A DNA stretch of 64,000 nt, taken from positions 30,004,555 through 30,068,554 of the forward strand of contig NC_057789.1 of assembly GCF_014905175.1 (NCBI RefSeq), read 5' to 3'. The notes below the pieces were generated by a model, which saw only the letters and a program-made list of their open reading frames with translations, made no database searches and was not told the DNA's origin. The position numbers and the translations under genes are program-made. Below, in pieces: positions 28,101 to 41,500 of this stretch. Every line of letters starts with the position of its first letter. Position 1 is the first letter of the stretch. This stretch comes from Aphidius gifuensis. Taxonomy: Eukaryota > Arthropoda > Insecta > Hymenoptera > Braconidae.

Positions 28101-31100
28101 AAAAAACTTTTGGCACTGTGTCAAATATTCAAAGCTAGTCGATAATATCTAGCCCCATTTCAAATTCAGCCCTTATTCGTGATACGAATCACTTGCGGTA
28201 TGCTTATCATTATCATGATGATGATGATAATAATAATTAATAACGAAAGACGAGGAAAGACCGCACATATTAATATGCCTTTTGGCAGTCAAGAATTTAC
28301 ATTAAACCCCAATTTAGTTAATGCTTTTGCTAAAATTTACTCTCAATATATATATTATCAATAAAATTGATTGGAAAAAAATTTATATTATAGATAGAGC
28401 ACGATTTTATTAAAAAAATAATAATATTTAATAAATAATTTTAAGGCTTGTGGGTGCACAAAAATTCATATATAATATACGTTTTATTTTTCTACTTAAA
28501 CGTTTCTTTTTTTATTTTAAATTCTAAAAACAAACGCAAAATAATAATATAATGTCTAAATAATTAAATAAATAAATAAAATAAAATCAGTGTTGTAATT
28601 TACGTGTCCAATCACTGTTGAGTTGATGATGATGTATAAATATATAATATAATATGAAAAGAGAATATTATGTTGAGAGTAAATAAATATTATAAATAAT
28701 TATAAAAATAAAATAAAATAAAAATGGGTAAGTTTGCATGTGTGGCAGCCAATACGGCAGCGAGAACTTACTCGCTGGCTTGGGGAAAACTCATCCCTGT
28801 AAAGGACGGGGACAGGGTTTCCGTGTACATCTCGCATCCCGTTCCCTGCAGGTAATCATTCTGCCACGCCTGAGTGTCCGGCGACTGAAACACCAACCAC
28901 CAATTGCTCCACGTCATCAACAACTTTCTTATTTAATCAATAATATATATATGTATTACACAATATCAAAATTATAATCCCTATAATTATAAACATAAAT
29001 CATATTCTATTCTTACTTGTCTTTTTTTTTTCTATATATATATTTAAAAATAAATATCAAATTATTATAAAAAAAAAAAAAAATGACAACTGTATATTTA
29101 TAGAGAAATGATAAAAATAAAAAAAAAGTATATATAGAAATCTCGAGCAAGTTGGTATTGCGTGACCCCTTGACCCCAACTTCCCAGGTAACTTTCCGTA
29201 ACCACCACCACCACCACCACCATCATCATCATCACCAGTTGTCATTCTTCTACATTATTACTCAATTATATTATTATTTATATATATTAAATAAACTTGA
29301 TTGAGATATATACTCGCTTTGATATTCAATTACATTTTATAATAATTTTTCTCCAGCTGGAAATTTTTTTATCATTGACTTTTGTGTGTTTTGGTATTAT
29401 ATTTATATAAATAACACAAAGTTACTTAAGCATTTGAGGAGTGGTTTACATCGATCAAGTGTAGCACAGACAAAATATTTATATACACTTAATAAATATA
29501 TATGTATGATAATATTGTTAATGGTCATTTTTATATATAATTATATATACATCTACATAATTTATATGTGTACTTTTTTTTTTTTTTTTTTCTACAATAT
29601 GCAACAATTTATTTAAAAAATTTTATATACAAAAATATAGATGTATATATATTTAAAATATTTATAGCGGAGTGGAGCGTAGTGTGAGACGTAGGCGAGG
29701 CGAAGCTTCATCCATTTTATTATCTGATTCAAGAGACTGCTTTTTATTTTTTAATTTTTTAAATTTTAATTTATAAAAAATAATAATGTAAATTATAAGG
29801 AATAAAGTTAGTCTCTTGAATCAGAGCATTTGCACGATTCCGATGTTAATAATAATATTTTGTTATATTGATTTATTAATTTGTTTTTTTTATATTTTTA
29901 AAATTTTTGTTTGCGGATGGACTTACTCGGTGGCTTTGGCAAAGGGCATTCCAATGAAGGTTGGGCTCAGTGTCTCCGTGTACATCTCCATTCCGGTTCC
30001 ACGAAGATAGTCATTCTGCCATGCCTGCATATCAGGCGACTGGTTCGAATCAACCAACCATCTCTTAATTACACGCGCGCCTAATATGTACAGGTGTGTG
30101 TATATATCTACTTTTACCGAGTTCACAGTGACGCGTTTATCATTTTATCGAAATTTTAAATATGAGCATTGTCATTTGTCATTTTATATATAAAAAAGGG
30201 CCAAAATATTTCACTGTGAACCGTCAAATGTATAAATAATCGAAATAAAATATGATTTTTTTAAAAAATAAAACAAATTATAATTTCTTTTTTTTCAAAT
30301 ATGAAAAAAAAGTATATATATGTAAATATATGTTAAATTAAAATCACGTATAATTCACACATGCACAGATAAATTAAAGGCGTATATATGTATATTCATA
30401 TATATTTAATAGAACGATTTTACTGACCGTCTTGAAAGATCTCATTGCAAATAAGTTGGCCATCATCGTACTGAATCCGGGGGCCAGGCAGGATTGAGCA
30501 ATGAAACCCAATTTTAATTCGGCAAGACATATGACATCGTCACCTTGTTTCCAGTCCCACGATGGAATGTTTAATAAATAGGCCTAATTGCAAAAATTCA
30601 TAATAAATAAATTGACAAATGGACTAAAATCAAAAATAAATAATTAAATAAATAAATATGATTTGTACCTTGTTGTGATACTGCATGAGTTGTATTATCA
30701 CACGTATATCGTCTGAATAATTTTTAATTGAAATAACACGCATTATGTTTGCAGCATCCTCGGCATCTGGATCCTGGCAATATTTGTTGGCAAGTACCAG
30801 GCATGCATCAGCCTCATGAACCTAAAAATCATCATCATCATCATCATCTTGTGTTTATTTGATTATTTAATTATTTATTTTTTAAATATAAATATATTTT
30901 TGAATTTAGTGCACAACTGTTGTGTTATTAACTCGATGAATCGATACTCGGTTATCAACTTACTCATTGTCTTGATTATAATATTAAATAATAATAATTA
31001 TTAAAAAATAATAACAATATTTTAATTTCATTTATATATTTTTTTTTCTAATCAAAATGCAATTGCATCATCTATATTTTTATTAATTTCATTATTGTTT

Positions 31101-32551
31101 TTTAAAAAAAATTAGGCACAGCGTTTTAAATAACAAACGCTTATTTTTAAACTAAATAATTTTCAAAAAAACACATATCAGTCATTAAAAAAGGGAAGCA
31201 CTAGGGCATGCCAACAAAAAAAAAAATCAACTACAAAGGTTATAAATATATATATATTAAATCGAGGCATGGGTGTATAACGAACAATTTTTAATGTGAA
31301 TACTAAAAATGGATAAATTTAACATATTTATTATATTAAATGCAATCAATGTTTTGTGAAATATCCACAACAAAAAAAGAAAAAAAATACCAAGTAGCAT
31401 GTGAAAAATAAATTATTTAAAAATCTAAATTAAAATAATAATAGCATTCATTCATTACTAATATTTTAATTATTAAAAATAGTCATGTCTATTGTTTTTT
31501 TTTTTCTAATGATTTTTTATGACTAATACACGCTACAGGATGTTTTTTATTTTTTTAGGAATATTATTTACGAAAATATTTGTGTTGAGGATATTCAAGT
31601 GAAGTAATGATGGGTCTAGGTAATGATGGTGATTGTCAAATAATACTACAAAATATTAACTCATATTTGTGTTTATAAATTTGCTCATACGGATGAGCTA
31701 AAAAATAATCTATGCTATTTCACTACTCCTATTTAATCAGGCTTATTGTAAAGAATATGTTTTTTTTTATTTTTTGATAAATTTGAATTTTAAATAAATA
31801 TTTAGGAAAAAAAAAATAATAAAAACAAATTTCTTTTTAAAATAAAGCACGAGCACTTACCCACCTGGGTCGACAGCAGGCATGGGTCTCTAAATCCGTA
31901 GGAGTAACATTAATGTCAATCTCAAAGGGGATGTCATTTTTTTTTTTTTTTTTGTATTATGAATTATAAAAAAAATTTAAAAGAAACAAATGGAGCTTTT
32001 TTGGTCCACTTTATGTGTGTTTTGTATATCAAATGTCTATGGGTGTTTAATATGAGTACACAAAGTAAAGAAAAAAAAAAAAGGATCATCATGATTATTT
32101 ATATTAATTCATTTTTTGAGTGAAACATATATTTCGGTTTCTAAATTATTATTTATTCCACAAGGAAAAACACATAGACAATTATGTGATTTTTTTAATG
32201 ACATTTTTCAACAAATTATGTGCTCAATTATTATTTATTTATTCATTTAATTTTGGGTTTGACATACAGGCAACACTCATGCCCATCAGTATATACAATT
32301 GACTTTATTTATTAATTTCGGTTTTTATATTGACTCAACTGGTACACATAAATAATAAATAATAAAAAATAAATAATTTAAAAATATATATTTGCCTTTT
32401 TATATTATATTATTATATATCGACTTTGATCTGTGAATATATTTTTAATATTTTTATTAACCGATTATGTTATTTGCCGGTGCAAGAGAGTGCAAAAATA
32501 ATTTAATTGAAAAATCGAGTATATTTTATCTGATGGGTATTTTTTTTAACA

Positions 32552-32587
<36 letters not shown>

Positions 32588-35500
32588 GATAAATATCTCT
32601 ATCATTATTTAAATTGCTCATTTATTTTTTTATATAAAAATTACACAGAGAAGAAGAATACTCGTTTCTAAAAAATGGAAAAATATTTCCTTGTAAATTT
32701 TCTCAAAGAAAGCACTTGTCAGTCAAGTTATTATTAGTATTATTATTAATTTTTTTTTTCACATGTTATGTGTGCATGTTAATGAACAATATATGTATAT
32801 TATCAATTTTTTAAAAAAAAGTGTCAATAAATGATATTTGAATAATGGTGAATAAGTGTGTCTCACCTTGACCCGTTGCAGATCAATGGGATTCATGATG
32901 GTCCCCTGAAAGAACTCCACGGTGGTGAAGTGCCGTTTGAATAGTCCCTCCAACTCGAGATCTGGTGGTTTCCTGTTTGTCCATATATATGAATTTAGTA
33001 TCATAATTATGACCTCTGTTAAAAGTACTCCACGGATCCAACCGCAATGACTTTTTTTTGTTATTTATTATTTTAATTAAAATTTTCATTCATTCATTCA
33101 ATTTTTATCAATATAAATATATTAACTAAATTTTCTTAAATATATAAACAATATATTAAATGATAAATAAATAGTTCCTTGGGCTGCAAGTCTCCATGTA
33201 GCTATTTTTTGGTAAAGAAAAATCAAAAAAGCACCACCACCACCACACATGAATAAATAAATTATTAATATTCTAAAATTTCTAATTTATCAAGTATACG
33301 TGCAAATTTAATAATTTATTTATAAATTAGTGTATATACAAGTGTGTGTTTGTGTGTAAGGGGAGAAAAATGTTTCTGTCTTTTTGTTTATTTTGACCCC
33401 ACATGTGTTCTTCCTACATTTGCCGGAAGTAATATATTATATTAATTATTAAATTAACTACAAAAAAAAAAATTAAAATATTTACGTATAATAGTAAAAT
33501 AATGATGATTTGTAAATTCATAGCTCAAATACAGCATAACTCATGCAGAGTTGCTTAGCAGGCAATATTTTATTTTTATTTTTTTTTCTACTTTTTATAT
33601 GATATACACATGTATGCACATTACATCCGAAATAATATCATTTTATTTTTCATATTATTATTATTTTATACTTAAAATTTGTTAAATTAAAATGAAAAAC
33701 TTTAGTCAAGTTTGTCGCATAAAAAATAAAAAATTATTACCGACAAAATATAATGAGCGCTCATACGAGTCATTAAAATACATAATATTATCAAGCAAAA
33801 AAAGGAAAAAAAAAAATTGTTTTTTCATATATAGAAGTACCTTAAAAGCACAAAAAAATAAAATAATAATAATTTAGCCAAATAATGAAAATGTAAAAAA
33901 TAATAATTAAAAAAATAAAAATGTCGTAGGAGAATCGATCCATCAAGTTGTCCCAGATGTGTGTTTAATATCATCCTATATATAAATAATTCATAACTAT
34001 AAAATAATAATAATATTTTTTTTTTCTTGAAAATTATTATTATTTTTAGTTTTGATAATTGGGTTTTTTATTTTTTGTCGTTGGCTGGGTACCTTGACAC
34101 GCTCGAGATCCACTGCATTCATCATAGTTCCCTGAAAAAACTCCACGGTGGTGTAATGCCTTTTTAGGAGACCTTCCAATTCAAGATCTGGCTCTTTTCT
34201 GTAATCACAGGTGACTCCTTACACAACTTGGGCTTTTTACAAATTTTATCATCATCATTATTTTTGTTGTTTTTTTTTTTTTCATTACACTTTTTTTTAT
34301 TATCAATACTTACCAAAAATAATTCCTATCAAATGACAATAATTAAATAAAAATTATATAAAAAAAAAAAAAAGTGAATTTATTTTGAAAACTTTCAAGT
34401 ATTATATATCTCAAAACTTTTCTTCATAAAAACTTTTTCATCATTTATAATAATTAGCCGGAAAGTTGCTGAATGAATATAAATGCCGAGTTTTAAAAAC
34501 ACCACACTATACAATTTAAATAATAATAGTACTTACTGCTTTAAAATTTAAATAATAAATAAATAAATAATAATTATTCGTACCTGTGTAAAAATACGAC
34601 TTCAACATCAACATCTTCACGATCTTCATGTAGAAAATCCTTGAGAAAGTGGGAGACTGACTCGTAGGTTATATGACCGCAAACAACAATATGTCTGCCA
34701 AAAATTAATTAGCATGTTAATTTAATTAATCAATTATAATACTTTCAATTTAAAAAAAAAATAAATAAATTATAAATATAGAAAAAAAAAAAAAAAAACT
34801 ATTGATATAGGTATATTTTGAATTAAATAAATTTAAATTGTTAATAACAAGCAACTACAACGAGGTGCTACATCAAAATATCTACAACTAATTATATCAT
34901 TAATTATTAATTGCACGTGCTGTATCAATTATTATTAATTGGTAACTAATATTTATTATTTTATTATTTTAATTTGTCAATTGGATATTATTTACAATAC
35001 CAGATTAATTTTCATGTCAAACTTTTAGCAAAGTGATTAGTAGTTTTTTCATAATAAAATTAATATAAAGCTTGTTTACCAATTGTGAAAAAGCACAAAC
35101 AACAATTTAGTGAAATGAAAAAACATACAAATTTTCATACAAACACACTGTGCAATTTGCAATATTCATTATTATTATTATTTATTTAAATAGAAAAAAT
35201 TTATATTTTTATATTTTCGTTTTTTCGAATCTCAATAAATTGTTTGTTTAATAATAATTATTCATCAAGATGCAGGATACTAAATCATGTCAAATTAATC
35301 AAGACTTACCAGGAATATTAAATCAATGGGACAATAGCTTGCTCAATACTAAATTACTATTAATTAATCAATCTATTAATTTTTTAGTTTATCAAAAAAA
35401 CAACAGTATCTATTTGTAGATTTAAAAATTAGCTCATTTGTTTATTTCTTTGTATTTTCTATTTCAAATATAATAATATAATATGTGGTATTGTTGTTTT

Positions 35501-38500
35501 TTTTTTTTTAATTATTTATTCAGGTGAGAGTGCAGGTACGAGTGTGTCAATCAATATTATTATTATTATTATTATGTAAATATTATTTTTCAAGCATATA
35601 TTATAGACTATTTATTTTTTAAATAATTTTATTTTGATTATTCTAGTGTCTATTATTTGTTTATGTAAGGCTTTATTTAATTATTATTATTATTTAGTGT
35701 TTATCACTGTGTAATTGTATATATACAGACACAATGTTTGTTTACAAAATTAAAATAAAAAATAATTAATTTACTAATTAATTTGAAATAATATGGTAAA
35801 TTATAATGTAAAATAATAATTTATGTGCTATGTTGCGGTGGTTTGCATATATGATTATTTGGCTCGCCTAGTGTTATTTTTTAAAGTGTCAGGGTGTTGG
35901 TGTCAAAAATAAAAATAAAATAATTACAAAATATTTAAAAAAATATTTATAATGTGAATTTGACAGAGTTAATTTTTTAATTTAATTTTTTTGAATAAAT
36001 TTAATAAATTTTAATAAACAATATCTGTCAAATTCACAGTGATAATAATTATTTGTGATAAATAATACAGAGTCTACTGTTTATATATAGTGTGTAATTT
36101 GTATTTAAACTAAAAAATAATGTGTCTAAGGGTGCAGATAATATTGCTGCGTGTTCCCGTTATTAATTTCTACTCTAAAATATTATTTTATAATCATGAA
36201 GAAGAAGAAGAAGAAAAAAAAAATAATTACGAATCCCGACGCGAGTTGTATTTGTTTGTATTTTATTGTTGAATATAATATAATGAACTGGCAATATAAA
36301 AAACATAATCATTATATAATTATATAATAATCGATAAGTGACGAGCTCCATTTAAATCCTAAATTTTATTTCATGTTTGAATGACCTGAATAACGTAAAA
36401 ATCATTGAACCTAATCTGTATTATATTATATATATATAATTAATAATTGATTTACATATATATTTATATTATATTGAGGTGCATACATTAATTTTATTAT
36501 GTATATGTATAACGGACACGCAAACGATTATAATTTATTATAAAAATAATTATGCTGACTAAGATATAGTAACACCAAGGATATAATATTAACATCGAAC
36601 TGGTTTTTACAACAATGGATTGTGATTTTTTAAAATTTAAAATTTATGAACACATTCGATGCGAGGATATATGGGAAATGCAGGTTATCACATGCAGTGT
36701 ATAAAAATGACCGCATTTACACTTGGAACAAATACAACAATATGCAAAATATATTTTTATTATTTTAAATGTATCAACAAATCAATGGAAATATAAAATA
36801 ATAAATTGAGATTCATTAAAAAAATTGCAAGCAATTATTCAACATTTGTTGAATTCAGTGGGGAAAAAAATAAGAATGAAAAACTTGACAGTCGAAAGAA
36901 AAAGAAATCTTTTGTAATAATTTTTGCTCTAGTTATTTTTCACACACACTCACACACACACAAGTTGGCCTACATATTTCGACTTTCTGACTTGAGAAAA
37001 AAAAGAAAAAAAGCTCATAATTTTTGAACTGAGGAAACGATTAGACGTCAACTGTCGTCATTGGGTTCAAGTTGTATATTAAGCTGGATGAAGCAGTATT
37101 TGTTACAAGTGCGGTCAGTGTGAACAAACAAGCTAACACCAGTTGCTGGATATATAATTTTTTATAGTGAAGGTCAATTTATAAATGTTCCTTTTATTTT
37201 ACTTTTGATAAATTAACAAAGCAGCAATTTAAAATATTATTGATGCTATTGTTGTTTTTACAGTAACAATGATAATTATTATCGAGAGACAAAGGAACAA
37301 AGGAAGGCCAGATAAAAAAATATAAAATAAAATAATAGAAAAGCAACTTGAGAAGTTTGTTTGATTGTCTATGGGTTATTGATTTGTTTGTTACACACTA
37401 TAATACAATATATACAAGTTGTCACATTGCAAACATCCAAAAATAAAAAAAACAAAATTAATCATGTGCAAAAACAAAAAAAAATAGTAAAACTCTTTGA
37501 TATTAAAATATATAGACAACAAACATATTAATTTAATTATGTGTTAAGCAGGATAATGTGAAATCTATGAGGAAATTTAAAAAAAAAAAAAAGGATTTGG
37601 ATGGTTTTTTTGATTTTTAATTTTTAAAAGGATAAGTGAGTGATGTTAATTATTTAAAATGGTGGAAAACTATATATATATTATTTTTTGTTATTTTTTA
37701 TAAAATGAATTTTGTTGTTTTTTTTTTTTTTAATAAATTTAATTTATTTATATTTTTAAAAAAAAAAACTTTTTTGTGTTGTTTTAATAATGTCTCACCT
37801 GCGACCTCGCTCGTTCTTCAAAGTGCCGCCGTACTTGTTTCGCGTCCCGATCAGGTCAATTATCTCGGGGATACAACTGGCGAATATGGCCTACACCACG
37901 TGATAGAACAGAACACAACACTCGCATCAATATATAATTATATATATATTTATTTTAAATATTTTTTTAAAATAATTATTTCTTTAATTTTCTTGAGAAA
38001 AAATAAAAAAAAAACTGTTAATCGGGTCAAGTCACGTGAGGTCGTCCAAATATATATGTATAAGTAGATTTAACGGGCCAGTTCTGGATATAGACAAGTG
38101 GAAAAAGGCCAGAAAACTGAATTTTCAATCTAGCAAGTTTTGAAAAAATAATTTACAGGTTTTTATTATTATTTTTTTTTTTTAAGAATATCAGCAGTTT
38201 GGACCCATCAGTATTAATTTTCTTTTGAGAAATATCTCGTCTTGAGGATCTTGCCATTGTCGAAAAAAGTTGAAAAAATTTCGGATTGATCAAATAAGCA
38301 GTGTAAATTTTATCTGCTTATTTGATCAACCCAAAACTTTCTGAACTTTACACTCTCTTTAGCTCTCTAAATATCCTCTACATCCAATTTTTGTGAATAA
38401 TTTTTTGTCAAACTTTATACTCTTTATCAACAAGTTCATTCAATTTTTATTCGACACCGTCTGGTCCATTCTCAAAAAAAAAAAACATTTCCACAAAAGT

Positions 38501-41500
38501 CACTTTTTGACTCATGAACTGCTGGAAGTTTCATCTAATGAAGATTTTTCCCTGACTACTTGAGAATTAAGTTTCCTGTTCCTCGATCTCCACCCTGACC
38601 CATGTCCTATTTGCTTTTTAATTCTTATATCTATATCCAGAACCAGCCCATTAAGTTTACTTATATTTTTCAAGGGTAAAAATATATTTAACCAATAGGA
38701 AATTTATACTTACACAAAATGTAAATTTAATTAGAAAATATATATGTGTATATTTGTGTGCGTGTACGTGAAAACTATATCCGAATTATTTATTTATTTA
38801 ATAAAAAAACATAAATGTCATTTCATATTGGAAAAATATATTTTAATTAAAAATATAAAAAATTATACTTTGAGCTGGGAATAAAAAGAATCAACAATAA
38901 GGCACTAAATTTAAAATGCCTAAAATAATAATTAACATTAAATAATATGCCTAATGTATATTTTTGCTATAGCACAACTACAATTTCAATTTTATTTTGC
39001 TTGTATTTATTATAGTATATAAAATTCATTTCATTTATTTTTCTATGCACTCTACTTGGATTTTTAAATATCAATTTATGCTTGATTTTGATTGATAGAT
39101 AGATGAGCAATATAATTAATAATTATTGGGATAATTAAAAAATAAATTAAGTTAATTTAAAAATGAGCATCCTGGAGTCTCGTCGTCATCGTCGTTAGGT
39201 GCGCATGCACTCACGCACTGCTGTCCGAATAAATAATTATTATTTATTTCAAAATTTATCAATAATCAATATATATATAATACATCGTCTGTGCAATGTC
39301 CTCGCTCACCTACGCACTGTATAAAAAACTCGCGTCGGCATTCGGTGTTATAGATATTTATTTATTTAAAAAATATTATCATCATCATCATCATCATGTT
39401 ATATATTTGGTGGGTCGAGTAACAATTTTTATAATTAATATTTTTTAACACGAGTCACTCGCTCTCATATTTTTTCAACTACTTATAAATATTATTTTTA
39501 TTATTGTTATTTATATAAATAAATATGTAATTGACAATTGACATTCAATATCATCATTCATATAATAATATAATATATTCGTTAGGGGTGCGTGTGGTGG
39601 TGGGGATAATCTAATATTATATTTATAAAATAATAGTGAAAATGTGACTCATAGAATAACATGAATTACATATTAACAAACAGCAAGTGCATGAAAGTCT
39701 ATGAGTTTATATGAATGACTCATGAAAAAATTGCTTTATTTTTATTTCGTAATTAATAATCATATATTTTTTTTTTTTTCAACAGAAATATATATGATTT
39801 TTTCTATAAAAATCAACATGTGCACGATTTGTGTGTGTGTGTTGTATTGGTGTTGGTGTTGGTGTGATATGCCTTTGTGAATGTAATGATTGATGAAAAA
39901 ATGAATTTTTTTGACTCTCTTGAAAGTAATTATTTATAAATAATAAATTTACCAATCAAAAGAGTCACAACTGCAGTGTGGTTTTATTTATATATTTTTA
40001 TATTGTTAAAAAAAATTAAATAACGTGCGATTATATATATATATAATTTATAAATAGGCCTACACCTGCACCCAATCCATCAACATTGCCGCAAATAATT
40101 GTTTTTTTCAAAGAACAAAAAAACTACCCTCAAAATGCGATATAACCAGTGTAAATATATATAAATTCGAATTGTCATATGACGAAAAACATAAGCCGCA
40201 TATCGCATAAAAATAATAATCCTTATATAAATATATATAATTAAAAAATAATAATAATAATTGATCCTCGCATGTCCTCTACTCTAATCAAACATACTCT
40301 AACGCATGCCGTCAATTAAAATATAGCTCAAATATTTTTTAATTTTAAATGATTATTATTTTAATTTATTTAATTAGTTATTGTTTAGTATGCGTGTTGT
40401 TATTTATAATAAAATCATGTTACAGGATGTGTGTGACTGTGTGAGTGGAGTTTTAAAATATGTCACGCGGTGTTGAGTCAAAAAATATAATTTACAAACG
40501 CACGCATGTATTAGCAATTAGCAACGTGCGTTAAAAAAGGAAAAATAAAAATAAAACATGTAATTAATTAATAAAAATCATTGTTTTTTTTTGAAGTTTT
40601 TTGTATTTATTATATTTATTATTTAATAAAATAAATAAAGAAAAAGTGTGTGTGTGTATATATAAATAAATATATACAGTGTAAAATTTGAAAAATGTGT
40701 AATTAGAAAAAATATAAAAATAGTTAAAATAACATAAAAAATAGGCGATTATATTATAATTATTTTTATATATTAATTATAGATGCAGCAATTATTATAA
40801 TTATTTAAAACTATACTGTTATGAATAATAATCATGACAATTATTTAAATAATAAAAATAATCAAGATATTATTTGCTTTCTTTTTTTTTTTTTTGTTCA
40901 AGTATAAATTTATTATAACCAATAGAAAAATATTTTTAAAAATTTGAAAAGTAGAAATTTAAAATGCAATAATGTTGTAACATTATTTATTTATTTATTA
41001 AATTATTATTATTATTATTATTTAAGAAAAATATAATATATTTGTCTATAACTCGTGAAGAAATAAAAGTAGTAAAAAAGTATTAAAGCAGTGAAGAATT
41101 AGAGCAAAAGAGATTTATACAAGTGGTGGGTAGGGGGTGGGCGAGGGGAGGGTGGATAAAAAATAGGGGATTTAATTTTTTGATTTTTTAATCAATCAAT
41201 TAATCAATATTATATATAGATATTTTATTTATCATTATCTCTGGGTAATATCACCAATAGCAACTGTCATCATTTTATTATTATGAAAAAAAAAAAAAAA
41301 ACAATGACTATTTAATATCTGGAACAACTAAAACCACAAACTGGGTTACAAGTTATTACAGACCTGCAAACACGCCAATTCCCTCCAGGGAATAAATAAA
41401 AAAATAAAAAACCAAACCTCATACCCTTGTTTTAATAATTATACCACTGCAATATTATCAAATTTTTTTAGCTCTCTTTAAATTAACTAGAATTATTATT

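Noticed and set aside
32759..33089. Minus-strand frames around the RCK1 exon as independent small genes
   Set aside because: Their only meaningful residues are those of the slo alternative exon 32867-32972; the rest is intron.
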